From Fen-1258 sp041658245 (lineage in GTDB: Bacteria; Bacteroidota; Ignavibacteria; Ignavibacteriales; Melioribacteraceae), in contig JBBAAM010000003.1 in the NCBI GenBank assembly GCA_041658245.1, forward strand, positions 1 through 64,000: a stretch of 64,000 nt of DNA, in the 5' to 3' direction. Under the pieces are notes generated by a model. That model was not told the DNA's origin. It ran no database searches and saw only the letters and a program-made list of their open reading frames with translations. Position 1 is the stretch's first letter, and each line of letters starts with the position of its first letter. The translations under genes were made by a program, and so were the position numbers. This document shows, in pieces, positions 9,640 to 18,915 of the stretch.

Positions 9640-9741
9640 ATGAACGGAATAATATTATTAGGTGCAATGATACTTTTTATAGCGCTCTTTACTACAAAAG
9701 TTATCAGGATTATAAGATATCTAAAATCCGATAGCGAATAG
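9640..9741 (+). CDS. 33-residue single-span membrane peptide downstream of ftsZ
   Basis: This is a short open frame encoding 33 residues, starting MNGIILLGAMILFIALF and ending in a basic, polar tail (KVIRIIRYLKSDSE). It would make one transmembrane helix with the positive end in the cytoplasm. AAGGAG lies four bases before the ATG, and the frame begins 39 bases after ftsZ on the same strand, before a long hairpin. I do not recognise a family. The ribosome site and the good membrane-helix pattern favour a real small protein, but such a short frame could arise by chance. Confidence 0.5.
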   Translation: MNGIILLGAMILFIALFTTKVIRIIRYLKSDSE

Positions 9742-9753
9742 TTCGGCAAAATT

Positions 9754-9815
9754 AAAGGCCGTTATTGGTTTTCTCCTTGTTGTGGTGAACAGATATGAAA
9801 ATCAGTGCGGCCTTT
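9754..9815 (+). terminator. Long imperfect hairpin at end of dcw operon
   Basis: AAAGGCCG at 9754-9761 pairs perfectly with CGGCCTTT at 9808-9815. The inner flanks GGTTTTC and GAAAATC also pair, leaving a loop of roughly 25 bases. It lies between the last plus-strand operon gene and the convergent minus-strand cassette, so it may end transcription from one or both sides. There is no clean U-run, only CTTTATAATTT, so termination strength is uncertain. Confidence 0.45.
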
Positions 9816-9853
9816 ATAATTTAGATTGAATAGAACAGGTAGTTACAAATAGA

Positions 9854-10408
9854 TCAAGGAATTCCTACCCTTTGTAAATAATGTGCAAAACGGTCACTTA
9901 TCTGAATAAAATAGAAATGGTCTAAAATATATGATGGATTATTAATAGACACCAGTTCGTAAATCACACTTAGTGGCATAGTAAAATAATGTTTAAAATC
10001 GATGATTAAATTTGGTAATCCATCATGTTGAAATTTACTTTCAATGTAATGATATCTGAAATCCTTAAGATCTCTTAATTTTTCGAATTCTTTCATTTTC
10101 ATCTGATCAAACTTGACAGAGTATTGGTCGTATAAGTGTGTACCCTCTATAAATTTTTCTTGATCGAACGCTGGACATAATAATAATTGAAAAATGGTTT
10201 GTTTCGGATATTTTTTATCAAGATTAATATCTTGTTCATATTTTTCTAAAGAAGTGAAGTGGCTTTCAATATCGCATGGTTGAGTAATAATTATGCTGTA
10301 TGGAAAATACTTAAATCTTTCTTTAGAAGAATCATTAGGGATCAATGTTGGAACATTTTTTAATAACATTCCAGCTCTGATAATTTTTGAACTATTCTCT
10401 TTCCACAT
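9854..10408 (-). CDS. Uncharacterised protein with TQPCDIE motif
   Basis: I do not recognise a named family. The frame encodes 184 residues from the ATG at 10408, or 193 from one at 10435; I prefer 10408 because it reduces overlap with the upstream gene to 17 bases. A hydrophobic strand followed by IIITQPCDIESHF near residue 40 resembles the (S/T)Q(S/T)CD(I/L) signature of a group of hypothetical proteins often found in mobile or defence contexts. The C-terminus reads ISDRFAHYLQRVGIP. It has no signal peptide or membrane segment and is probably cytoplasmic. It is the third gene of a minus-strand cassette. A catalytic role for the Cys/Asp pair is only a guess. Confidence 0.7.
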   Translation of the reverse strand: MWKENSSKIIRAGMLLKNVPTLIPNDSSKERFKYFPYSIIITQPCDIESHFTSLEKYEQDINLDKKYPKQTIFQLLLCPAFDQEKFIEGTHLYDQYSVKFDQMKMKEFEKLRDLKDFRYHYIESKFQHDGLPNLIIDFKHYFTMPLSVIYELVSINNPSYILDHFYFIQISDRFAHYLQRVGIP

Positions 10409-10613
10409 CTTTAGAAGATAAGAATAATTCTTCAAATTCTTGAAAAGTGAGGCCGGTCTTTTTAGGTATGTTATAGACGGAATCGTCTAGCTTCTTTTTT
10501 TCTTTTTCAACTTTAGAAGGATATGCATTTTTATCGTTATTTAAGTAATCACCTTCAGTATTATTATCATCAGTTGTCTCTTCAGAGATTTTATCTTTAT
10601 AATCATCGTTCAT
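10392..10613 (-). CDS. Small highly acidic protein
   Basis: This frame encodes 73 residues. The first 50 are rich in Asp, Glu, Asn and Lys with almost no hydrophobic residues and look disordered. The last 25 contain a short helix-like LTFQEFEELFLSSKD. No family is recognised. It overlaps the upstream TIGR04255-like gene by 11 bases and the downstream gene by 17, so the three are very likely one transcript. A small, charged linker or antitoxin-like partner would fit the architecture, but nothing in the sequence proves it. Confidence 0.6.
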   Translation of the reverse strand: MNDDYKDKISEETTDDNNTEGDYLNNDKNAYPSKVEKEKKKLDDSVYNIPKKTGLTFQEFEELFLSSKDVERE

Positions 10614-11367
10614 TGGAAGTTCCTAAAATTGTTTTTAATTCATCTGTTATTATTGAATCAAAAAATTGATAAGCAATATGATCCATTTCTTCTGGCTTTG
10701 ATAATATTTGTTCTTTCGAAATTATTGAACGTAAATAACAATCGAGATCAACAATAAATTCTTGCTCAGTGATTATACTTGGAAACTGAGAATTCCAAAT
10801 GCCATTTTTTAAATGAAGCAAATAATTTCCATTCCCCCAATAAAAATCATTTGTATTTCTCCTAACTTGAAAATTGTTTTCAAGAAATGAAATATTTCTA
10901 TAATTCGGAATATAATCTTTATGAATAAATTTGTCCCATTCTTGAATATTTTTGATCCCTAGATCTCGAAAAATATTCACAAAACGCAATCCTACTCGAT
11001 TATAATCTTCAACATTGGTTAAACTATCAAATGCCCTAAAGATAATTTTAAATTTGTCAAAAAAGTTTTTAAAACTGGTATACTCGCTTGATTCCAGAAT
11101 TAATGCATTGGGCTCAATAATAAACCTTTCTTTTTGTGTATCAAAATTAAATGTCCCTTTAACACCTTGTGTTTCAATTTTTAAAGTCGGTGTAGGTTCA
11201 GAAATATTAGCTTCAATACTTTTTATATAATCAATTTTTAATTCAATATTAGTGAGGTCACTAGTTAATGTTGTTTTAACTTTGTTTAAAAAATCCGGAG
11301 TTGTTCTAAAAGGCACAGCAAAATCAAGTCGCAAAATTACTCTGTTGATGAAATTTTTTTTATACAT
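10603..11367 (-). CDS. TIGR04255-like family protein
   Basis: This 254-residue cytoplasmic protein has an N-terminus (YKKNFINRVILRLDFAVP) matching the pattern of TIGR04255, a sporadically distributed family with no established function. In the family a beta-strand-rich N-terminal half is followed by a helical C-terminal half, and the pattern here agrees: a NRVGLRFVNIF strand near residue 125 and a C-terminal stretch that reads MDHIAYQFFDSIITDEL. It is the first gene of a three-gene minus-strand cassette directly beside the dcw operon, pointing towards it. Its patchy family distribution suggests horizontal transfer. Defence, toxin-antitoxin or regulatory roles are all possible and unproven. 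Confidence 0.7.
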   Translation of the reverse strand: MYKKNFINRVILRLDFAVPFRTTPDFLNKVKTTLTSDLTNIELKIDYIKSIEANISEPTPTLKIETQGVKGTFNFDTQKERFIIEPNALILESSEYTSFKNFFDKFKIIFRAFDSLTNVEDYNRVGLRFVNIFRDLGIKNIQEWDKFIHKDYIPNYRNISFLENNFQVRRNTNDFYWGNGNYLLHLKNGIWNSQFPSIITEQEFIVDLDCYLRSIISKEQILSKPEEMDHIAYQFFDSIITDELKTILGTSNER

Positions 11368-11640
11368 GATTAACGCTGTATATATGATGAGATTAATTTC
11401 TCGCTCATAAAATAATGTATTTTTTTTGTAAATACTGTAATAATTTAACTAAAATTTATACCCTCATTTCAGCATGAAGTTCCAATAATATTACTAGTTA
11501 AAGTTGATGAATATGATAATAGGTTGATTTTTAAATCAATATTAAATTATTCAAAGCAAGACACAATTAAATGTTTTAGTTTTTGTTTTGTTAGTGGAAT
11601 TACTAATTTTATCCACCAAAAAGACATGCAAATAAATCCT

Positions 11641-12378
11641 ATGAAAAAATTACTAATCTTTGTTTTGATTCTGATTTCACTGCATACAGCATTTGCTCAA
11701 GAAGGTGAAGATGTTGGATGGGTTGCGCGTTTTGGTGCAGCCGGCGGATTTTCTCCTGCATTAGTTTTTCCTAATGTTGATGCTGTAAATATTCAAATAA
11801 AAAATATGGGATTGGAAAACCTTTCCGGTAAAGGAATGTTTGTTTATGGCGGCGGCGGTTATGCTTACATAATGCTTGTGGATAATTTAAGAATCGGTGG
11901 AATGGGATTAAGCGGAACTCAAAGTTCGAAAGGAACAATTAACGGATTTAATAAAGAAGTAAAGTATAATTTCGGACTTGGAGGATTTACTGCTGAATAT
12001 ACTTTACCGTTCATAAAAAATATTGCAGTTTCGGTTGGAGCTATTATCGGCGGCGGATCATCAAGCATCGAGATCTTTCAGAATCAAAATAATTTTACTT
12101 GGGGCGGCATTTGGAATGATGTTTCTGATAAAAGTAAAACTACTCAGAACATCTACAGAAAAATTACCAATTCCTTCTTAACAATAACGCCAACACTAAA
12201 TGTTGATATTCCGTTAAGCAGATTTATTGCTTTCAGAATTGGTGGAGGATATATTACATCACTTGCTAACGGTTGGAAGGTTGACAATGAACAAGATATT
12301 GGAAACATTCCATCGGATTTAAGCAGCAGTTCGTTCTTTATTCAAACCGGTATTTACTTCGGATTAATAGCATTCTAA
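11641..12378 (+). CDS. Secreted or outer-membrane beta-barrel-like protein
   Basis: This is a 245-residue protein with a clear signal peptide (MKKLLIFVLILISLHTAFAQ) at residues 1-20, which sets the start at 11641 although the frame is open from 11524. The mature part is rich in glycine and alternating hydrophobic residues (FGAAGGFSPALVF, YGGGGYAYIML, FRIGGGYITSL) and ends in a hydrophobic strand FFIQTGIYFGLIAF. This pattern is typical of small outer-membrane barrels. No specific function can be assigned. It is 4 bases upstream of the dTDP-glucose dehydratase gene, so it probably shares a transcript with the start of the polysaccharide region. Confidence 0.8.
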   Translation: MKKLLIFVLILISLHTAFAQEGEDVGWVARFGAAGGFSPALVFPNVDAVNIQIKNMGLENLSGKGMFVYGGGGYAYIMLVDNLRIGGMGLSGTQSSKGTINGFNKEVKYNFGLGGFTAEYTLPFIKNIAVSVGAIIGGGSSSIEIFQNQNNFTWGGIWNDVSDKSKTTQNIYRKITNSFLTITPTLNVDIPLSRFIAFRIGGGYITSLANGWKVDNEQDIGNIPSDLSSSSFFIQTGIYFGLIAF

Positions 12379-12382
12379 ACTG

Positions 12383-13402
12383 ATGACAACTAAAAACATA
12401 CTTGTAACCGGCGGTGCCGGATTCATTGGCAGTAACTTTATCAATTATATTCTTTCCAAACATGATGATTATTTTATTGTCAATTTAGATAAACTTACTT
12501 ACGCCGGTAATCTTGAAAACCTTAATACGGTTGAGAAAAACAAGAATTATAGGTTCATTAAAGGTGATATTACAAATAATGAGTTGGTAGATTATCTTTT
12601 TAAGAGATTTAATCTAAAATTTGTTATAAATTTTGCAGCAGAATCTCACGTTGATAGGAGTATACTCGGGTCGGAAATTTTCTACCGAACAAATGTAATA
12701 GGAACAACAGTTTTGCTAGAGGCTGCTCGCAGATATCAAGTTGAGAAATTTGTACAAATCTCTACCGATGAAGTTTACGGTAGTTTAGGTTCTACAGGTT
12801 TATTTACCGAAAAAACTCCGCTTTGTCCCAACAGTCCATATTCATCAAGCAAAGCAAGTGCAGATATGGCAGCTTTGTCATTTTATCATACTTATGGTTT
12901 GCCGGTTGTTATTACAAGATGTTCAAATAATTACGGACCATTGCAATTTCCGGAAAAATTAATTCCATTGATGATTATTAATTCTCTTAATGGGAAAAAA
13001 CTTCCGGTCTATGGCGACGGTTTAAATGTTAGAGATTGGATCTATGTTATTGATCATAACAAAGCTGTTGAACTTGTTTTTGAAAATGGCAAGACTGGAG
13101 AAGTATATAACATCGGTGCAAGTCGTGAGATGAAAAATATTGAGATCGTTAAATTAATTTTACAGAAACTCGGTAAAAGTGAAGAATTAATTGAGTATGT
13201 AAAAGACAGACCCGGACATGACCGGAGGTATGCAATTGATTCCTCTAAAATTCAAAATGAACTTGGATGGAAGCCGACATTCAAATTCGAGCAGGCAATT
13301 AGCGACACAATTGATTGGTACCTCCAAAACAAAAATTGGTGGGAGAGAATAATTTCCGGGGAATATCAAAAATATTATGAACTTCTATATGAAAATCGTT
13401 AA
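12383..13402 (+). CDS. rfbB: dTDP-glucose 4,6-dehydratase
   Basis: This extended SDR enzyme converts dTDP-D-glucose to dTDP-4-keto-6-deoxy-D-glucose, the branch point to rhamnose and other deoxysugars. The 339-residue protein has the NAD loop GGAGFIGSNF at residues 8-17, the active-site STDEVYGS near 130, and YSSSK as the Tyr-Lys pair near 153. It also has the RfbB-typical NNYGPLQFPEKLIP and PVYGDGLNVRDWIYV. No rfbA, rfbC or rfbD partner lies in the window, so the rest of the nucleotide-sugar pathway must be encoded elsewhere or the intermediate is used differently. Confidence 0.93.
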   Translation: MTTKNILVTGGAGFIGSNFINYILSKHDDYFIVNLDKLTYAGNLENLNTVEKNKNYRFIKGDITNNELVDYLFKRFNLKFVINFAAESHVDRSILGSEIFYRTNVIGTTVLLEAARRYQVEKFVQISTDEVYGSLGSTGLFTEKTPLCPNSPYSSSKASADMAALSFYHTYGLPVVITRCSNNYGPLQFPEKLIPLMIINSLNGKKLPVYGDGLNVRDWIYVIDHNKAVELVFENGKTGEVYNIGASREMKNIEIVKLILQKLGKSEELIEYVKDRPGHDRRYAIDSSKIQNELGWKPTFKFEQAISDTIDWYLQNKNWWERIISGEYQKYYELLYENR

Positions 13403-13504
13403 GTTTGTGGTGTTCAAAAACCAAGATGGAGCAATATACAACTGCCTCTTTTTACCTTTCTTTAGATCATTTTTAATTTTACAACTATTATATATCAAAC
13501 CTAT

Positions 13505-14959
13505 ATGAAAAAAATAATTATTTTCCTCATGACCGTTATTTCAGTCAATATTTCTGCTCAAGAAAACGATCAGCAAAATAACAGGCAGATAAATCCACTT
13601 TCACTCCAACCAATAACTGTAACTATTGGTGGTGAGTTTATCATTACCGGATCATTTGCCGCATCAAAACTTCAGCGCTTAGATTTCTTGATATCAACAA
13701 TTTATAATCAGGCTTCACAGCAAGCACTTGGAGCTCTAAATCAAATTAATGTAATTGAGAAGGTTTCAAAAGAAATTAAAAAATATCCACTGAGAGATAT
13801 CACTTTAAAAAGGACTAACGGAGAGATTAGAAAAATTGATTTAATGAAATTTCGTCTTACAGGAGATTTTGCCAATAATCCATATCTGCTGAATGATGAC
13901 ATGATAATTTTTCCTGCTTATGATTTGAATACAAATTTTGTAGAAATTATTGGCGCAGTAAATAAAGAAGTCAAATTTCAGTTTGTTGATGGGGACGGTC
14001 TTGCTGATGCATTGCTTTTTGCCGGTGGAATTAACCAAGCTTATGAAAATGTTAAGACTGCTGAAATATCTCGGTTAAATTCTTCCGGGGATAAAGAAGA
14101 AATCATTCATATGGATATTAGTACAAATTTTCCTCTTAAACGGGGAGATAGAATTAAAATATTGGCAGATCCAAATCAGAAAAGAATTTTTAAGGCACTG
14201 GTTCTTGGTGAAGTTAAAAATCCCGGGTACGTTTATTTAAAACAAAGTGGAACAGAGCTCAAAGAAGTGATTGAGAAAGCCGGCGGTTTTAAGGAAACAG
14301 CCGATCTATCGCGGTCTGAAGTAATACGCGATTATTCTTCATTTGAAATGTTGAAAAAATATAAACTATCTGAAGAATATTTAAATAGCCCGGAGAAAAT
14401 TCTTTTACCCGAAACACAATTAAAAATGCGTCAAATGCAAGATGCTCTCTCTTTAGCCCGTACAAATAATCTTCAATTGGAAGACACTTTGTTTTTCAAT
14501 GTTGATAATCAATTGAGAGTATTGCGCAGTGAAAGTATTGTTGATTTTACTAAACTGTCCGACTCAAATTCTGATGAAAGCAAATTTTCTGTAAAGGATG
14601 GTGATATGATTCTTATCCCCCAACCATTCGATTATGTTTATGTATTTGGACAAGTCTCCAAATATGGTTTTATAAAGCATGTTGAGGGGAAAGATTATAA
14701 CTACTATGTAGAAAAAGCCGGCGGTAAAACTGAAATGGCGCGTGAGGATGATGATGAGATAGTGGTAATTAAAGGAAAAGGAAAAGATTGGATTACAAAA
14801 GAGAAAGAAAAACTAAAGTTAGAAGCAGGCGATTATGTTTACATCCCTAAAATTATTCCACGAAATTTTAACTACTACTTATCAAGGATAGGAAGCATTG
14901 CAAGTGTAATTGGCGGTATTGCAACGTTAATTCTACTGTTAGTTCAATTTGGAAAATAA
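13505..14959 (+). CDS. SLBB-domain polysaccharide export protein (Wza-like)
   Basis: This 484-residue periplasmic/outer-membrane protein is of the polysaccharide export type. It begins with a signal peptide (residues 1-18, ending NISAQ). Three SLBB-like repeats can be seen near residues 145-185 (VEIIGAVNKEV then ALLFAGGI), 235-275 (VLGEVKNPGYV, IEKAGGF) and 375-415 (VFGQVSKYGFI, VEKAGGK). The C-terminus carries one hydrophobic helix, IGSIASVIGGIATLILLLVQF, an inner-membrane anchor rather than the amphipathic outer-membrane helix of classical Wza. It precedes a Wzz-type gene by 17 bases, the usual pairing. The N-terminal export domain is divergent. Confidence 0.85.
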   Translation: MKKIIIFLMTVISVNISAQENDQQNNRQINPLSLQPITVTIGGEFIITGSFAASKLQRLDFLISTIYNQASQQALGALNQINVIEKVSKEIKKYPLRDITLKRTNGEIRKIDLMKFRLTGDFANNPYLLNDDMIIFPAYDLNTNFVEIIGAVNKEVKFQFVDGDGLADALLFAGGINQAYENVKTAEISRLNSSGDKEEIIHMDISTNFPLKRGDRIKILADPNQKRIFKALVLGEVKNPGYVYLKQSGTELKEVIEKAGGFKETADLSRSEVIRDYSSFEMLKKYKLSEEYLNSPEKILLPETQLKMRQMQDALSLARTNNLQLEDTLFFNVDNQLRVLRSESIVDFTKLSDSNSDESKFSVKDGDMILIPQPFDYVYVFGQVSKYGFIKHVEGKDYNYYVEKAGGKTEMAREDDDEIVVIKGKGKDWITKEKEKLKLEAGDYVYIPKIIPRNFNYYLSRIGSIASVIGGIATLILLLVQFGK

Positions 14960-14976
14960 AAATTAAAGGTTTATAA

Positions 14977-16206
14977 ATGAGCAGTCAGAATGTAAATCAA
15001 CAGACAGTCGGTAATACTTTTTTTGAATTTCTGACAATAATTGTCCGATACCGTTGGTTTTTATTTTGGTTTGTGTTTATAGTTACAATAAGTGCCTCCA
15101 TGTATGCAGTGCTTTCTCCCAAATGGTATCAATCAACCGCTTCTGTTTTGCCTGCAGAAAAGAATGATTTATTATCATCACTTTCCGGTCTTACAAGTTT
15201 AGCAAAAGGATTTTCATCCGGCAAAGGCCTTGCCGCATTAGCTGGAAACAGTTCAGAAACTGATAAATATGTAGCAATACTAAAGAGCGCAACAATTACT
15301 GATGATGTCATTAAAAAATTTGATTTAAGAAAAGAATATGAAAGAGAAGATGATTACTATGATAAAGTAGTAAAAGATTGGCAATCGAATTGTGAGTTTG
15401 AAATTCAGGATGAAGGTAATTTAATTATCTCTGTTTACGATAAAAATCCACAGAAAGCCGCAGACATTGCTAATTATCTTGTTAAACGTCTTAATGATGT
15501 TAGTACTGAATTAGGAGTTACAAACGCAAAAGCTAATAGAGAATTTGTTGAGAAGAGATATTTTCAAAGTGTAAATGATATTAATAATCTTGAAACAAGC
15601 ATGAAAATGTTTCAAGAAAAATATGGGGTAATAGCTGTACCTGAGCAACTTGAAGCCACAGTAAAATCAATGTCTAATATTTATGCTGAGTTATATAAAA
15701 AAGAAGTAGAATTCAATGTTTTGAAACAAACTTATGGAATAGATCATCCAGTAACAGCAAATGCTAAAATTGAGATGGATGAATTACAGAAAAAAATTAA
15801 TTTGCTTAATACCGGTAAGGATAATTCCCAGAAGGAGATAAAACTACTTATTCCATTTAAGCAAGCTCCTGAACTTGGTAATCAATATTTAAAAATTTAT
15901 AGAAATCTAGAAATTCAATATAAAATTCTAGAATTTATTCAACCGCTTTATGAACAAGCAAAAATTGAAGAGGTAAGAAATACACCTTCTGTACTTGTTC
16001 TTGATAAAGCCGGACCTGCAGAAAGAAAAGCAAAACCTAAAATTTTACTCTATCTCTCCTTATCCTTGGTTATCTCTATATCCATCGGTCTATTAATAGT
16101 TTTATTGCTTGAATCTATGCATCGTTTCCGGAATATTGATAGTAAACGTTTTGATCAACTTGTAAACACGGTCAAATCCGATTTCAAGTTCTTCCGAAGA
16201 AGATAA
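14977..16206 (+). CDS. Wzz/chain-length determinant protein
   Basis: This is a 409-residue inner-membrane protein with transmembrane helices at about residues 28-48 and 350-372, the Wzz signature of an N-terminal and a C-terminal anchor around a periplasmic domain. SPKWYQSTASVLP after the first helix and the PxxP-like APAERKAKPK before the second are typical. The middle, near 180-290, is a predicted coiled coil. The protein stops about 35 residues after the last helix and lacks the BY-kinase domain found in larger PCP-2a co-polymerases. It sits between the SLBB export gene and the flippase, and probably controls polymer length. Confidence 0.9.
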   Translation: MSSQNVNQQTVGNTFFEFLTIIVRYRWFLFWFVFIVTISASMYAVLSPKWYQSTASVLPAEKNDLLSSLSGLTSLAKGFSSGKGLAALAGNSSETDKYVAILKSATITDDVIKKFDLRKEYEREDDYYDKVVKDWQSNCEFEIQDEGNLIISVYDKNPQKAADIANYLVKRLNDVSTELGVTNAKANREFVEKRYFQSVNDINNLETSMKMFQEKYGVIAVPEQLEATVKSMSNIYAELYKKEVEFNVLKQTYGIDHPVTANAKIEMDELQKKINLLNTGKDNSQKEIKLLIPFKQAPELGNQYLKIYRNLEIQYKILEFIQPLYEQAKIEEVRNTPSVLVLDKAGPAERKAKPKILLYLSLSLVISISIGLLIVLLLESMHRFRNIDSKRFDQLVNTVKSDFKFFRRR

Positions 16207-16224
16207 ACACGATTGAATAATTTG

Positions 16225-17655
16225 ATGCAAAATGGTCGTGTTACCATATGGAAAAATTCTCTGTTTGTTTTTTTTTCCCAAACCATCCGTCTGTTAACCA
16301 ATTTTTTAATTGGTATTGGTATTGCGCGCTTATATGGTCCCGAAGCATTTGGTCAGTTTACCATTGCATTTACGGTAGCAAATATATGTATAGCATTTGC
16401 AGATTTTGGATTTGAACTATTACTTACAACTGAAATAGCAAAGAATAAAAAAGAAGCTGTACTAATAACCCGAAAGTATCTTTCCATGAAACTTATTTTT
16501 GTGGGTTTGAGTTTTTTATTAATGTTAATAATTCCAAGCTTCCAATTATTCAGCCAAAACAGCAGGACGTTAATCTATTTTTTAACTCTTTATGTTGTAT
16601 TTACAACGTTTAGCAATTTTTTCTATGCTTTATTTAGAGGATTTGAAAAATTTGAATATGAGTCAAAGATTTCTTTAATAACAAATCTTACACTTCTGAT
16701 TTTTCTGGCCATTTTCGGATTTCTTAAAACACCACTTGAATATTTGATGTTACTATTTGTTGCAGCTCGTTTTTTCGGTCTTCTCATTTCTATCAAAACA
16801 GCATCTTTGTTGATTGGTGCCAGTATTTATAAAATTGATTTTACAGATTGGGAAAGCATTATTAAACAGATATTAATTTTTGGTACCTACTTTTTGCTTG
16901 GTAGTCTTTATTTTCAGTTAGACACTATTCTTTTAGGAGTCTGGAAAGGTGATCATGCTGTGGGGATATACCAATCGGCTTATAAAGTTATGCTGCTTCT
17001 TTTACTGATTCCTGATATTCTTAGAAGTTCTGTCTTACCATTTCTGTCCCGACTCAGTATTGAGAACAATGAATATTGGATTCGTTTTAGCAGACTTTTA
17101 TATAAGCTGCTTTTGCTTACCGTTCTTCCGATATCTTTAGTTTTATTTTTTTACTCCGAGCAAATCATTACTTTAATTTTTGGTTACGAGCAATATGGCA
17201 ATGCTGCCCCAGTCCTAAAAATCTTTTCTTTCATTATACTGGTTCGGTTTGTTGGCGACGTTTTTGTTTCTATGATAATCACATCGCAACGCCGGATTAT
17301 TTTGGTTGTGATAGTAATAATTGCAAATGTTATTAGCTTTATCGCCAACTATCTTCTCATTCCAAAATATAATCTGTATGGTGCAGCTATCGGTTCACTA
17401 TTTGTTAATATTATAGTTGTAATCGGATATATTTCAGCTTACCGTAAATCCTTTTTCAAATGGACTTTTGAGGTAAGAAATTTAGCTGTTCTAACGTTCG
17501 TGCTTTTTCTAGCATTTTTAATATGGTACAATAATGCTTCACTATTTATTCTTCCTATAATATTATTGACATACCTGTTATTTGCATTTTTCATCGGGTT
17601 ATCAAAGGATGATAGAAAAACAATTTTTTCCAAGCTTTATTTCAAAGGCGTTTAA
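16225..17655 (+). CDS. Wzx-type oligosaccharide flippase
   Basis: This is a 476-residue MATE/MOP-superfamily membrane protein with about 12-14 hydrophobic segments. Near the N-terminus, NFLIGIGIARLYGPEAFGQ is the family-typical first helix and loop. The middle has YFQLDTILLGVWKGDHAVGIYQSAYK, broken here only by normal substitutions, which is the hallmark of polysaccharide transporters. It should flip undecaprenyl-linked repeat units across the inner membrane. I chose ATG 16225; an in-frame TTG at 16213 would add four residues. It follows wzz by 18 bases and is 12 bases from the polymerase gene. Confidence 0.92.
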   Translation: MQNGRVTIWKNSLFVFFSQTIRLLTNFLIGIGIARLYGPEAFGQFTIAFTVANICIAFADFGFELLLTTEIAKNKKEAVLITRKYLSMKLIFVGLSFLLMLIIPSFQLFSQNSRTLIYFLTLYVVFTTFSNFFYALFRGFEKFEYESKISLITNLTLLIFLAIFGFLKTPLEYLMLLFVAARFFGLLISIKTASLLIGASIYKIDFTDWESIIKQILIFGTYFLLGSLYFQLDTILLGVWKGDHAVGIYQSAYKVMLLLLLIPDILRSSVLPFLSRLSIENNEYWIRFSRLLYKLLLLTVLPISLVLFFYSEQIITLIFGYEQYGNAAPVLKIFSFIILVRFVGDVFVSMIITSQRRIILVVIVIIANVISFIANYLLIPKYNLYGAAIGSLFVNIIVVIGYISAYRKSFFKWTFEVRNLAVLTFVLFLAFLIWYNNASLFILPIILLTYLLFAFFIGLSKDDRKTIFSKLYFKGV

Positions 17656-17667
17656 TTTTTATTAATA

Positions 17668-18915
17668 ATGAGTTGGATTTCCCTAATATCGTTTATTATT
17701 TGTGCTACAATCATCATAGCTTCTTTTAGATCAAAATCAGATATTTTTTCTCCAGGGAGAGTATTCGGATTTGTTTGGGCATTAACTCTTGGTTTAACAG
17801 ATCTAAAACTTAGCGGGTTACAGCATGAATGGTCACTAGAGATTTGGATTCAGGTGTTGATTGGTCCAATCGCTTTTCTGATTGGAGTTGCAGTTGTCTA
17901 TGTTATAAATCTTAAGACTGAAGTTCATTCATTAGACTATCTTCGAAACAACGAACAACTCTATGAAATTGATAAATCAAAATTGTATAAAGTTGTTATA
18001 ATACTTTTTTCCCTTTTTCTACTAGGTTATATAATCATCTATCTTAAGACAAACGAAATACCTTTATTTAGCAGCAAACCGGGCAAGGCACGTGCTAACT
18101 TCACAATGTTTGGAATCGGTTTATTCCTTCACAACGTTGTGCTTATTGTTTTTTTTTCTTGCGTGTATTTTATTACTGAGAAGAAAAACAAACTCCGCAA
18201 AAGTATCCTTGCTCTACTTTCATTGTTGGCTATCGTTTTATATGCTCTTACTCTTCAGCGTTATCAAATATTTATGGCTATTTTAATGGTAACTACTTTA
18301 TTCTATTATACAACTCATCGAATCAAATATAAAACTGTATTAATTTCCGGTCTAATACTTATTATATTTTTCTATTTAGTTTCATCATTTAGGGCGGGAG
18401 AGATTGTTATTTTTGTTTTATACAAAATGTCAAAAATGAAATTTTCACAAGACTATGCAATATTTACTGAACCATATATGTATGTAGTAATGAATCTGGA
18501 AAACTATGCTAGATCAATAGCAAAGGTAGAACATTTTACTTATGGGTATTATACATTCGATTTCATGACAGCAATTACAGGATTAAAACACTGGATTGAT
18601 GAGTATTTCAGCTTGGTTGAAACACCTTTCCTTACTAGTAGTTATAATACTTACTCTGCCTTTTGGACATACTATAGAGATTTTGGAGTATTAGGAATTT
18701 TCATGATTCCCTTGATAGGAGGTATGACTCTAAGTTCGATGTATTATTCATTCAAGGTGAAACCAACTTTAATGAAATTAGCCATTTTCGGAATGTTTTT
18801 ATTCGCCGTAATATTTTCATTCTTTAACAACGCGATCAGCTATCTTTGGTTCGTTTATAATTTATTTGCATTGATAATTGTATTAAAATATATATCCCTT
18901 AGTAAGACTAAATAA
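17668..18915 (+). CDS. O-antigen/exopolysaccharide polymerase (Wzy-like)
   Basis: This is a 415-residue membrane protein with about ten transmembrane helices and a larger extracytoplasmic loop near residues 265-330. Length, helix pattern and the motif FGFVWALTLGLTDLKLSG near residue 32 resemble the oligosaccharide repeat-unit polymerase family. Sequence conservation in Wzy proteins is low, so the neighbours (wzz, wzx) carry weight. Its TAA stop is the last three bases of a 7-bp duplication (TAAATAA) flanking a palindromic element that begins at the next base, so the element inserted exactly at the end of this gene. Confidence 0.8.
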   Translation: MSWISLISFIICATIIIASFRSKSDIFSPGRVFGFVWALTLGLTDLKLSGLQHEWSLEIWIQVLIGPIAFLIGVAVVYVINLKTEVHSLDYLRNNEQLYEIDKSKLYKVVIILFSLFLLGYIIIYLKTNEIPLFSSKPGKARANFTMFGIGLFLHNVVLIVFFSCVYFITEKKNKLRKSILALLSLLAIVLYALTLQRYQIFMAILMVTTLFYYTTHRIKYKTVLISGLILIIFFYLVSSFRAGEIVIFVLYKMSKMKFSQDYAIFTEPYMYVVMNLENYARSIAKVEHFTYGYYTFDFMTAITGLKHWIDEYFSLVETPFLTSSYNTYSAFWTYYRDFGVLGIFMIPLIGGMTLSSMYYSFKVKPTLMKLAIFGMFLFAVIFSFFNNAISYLWFVYNLFALIIVLKYISLSKTK

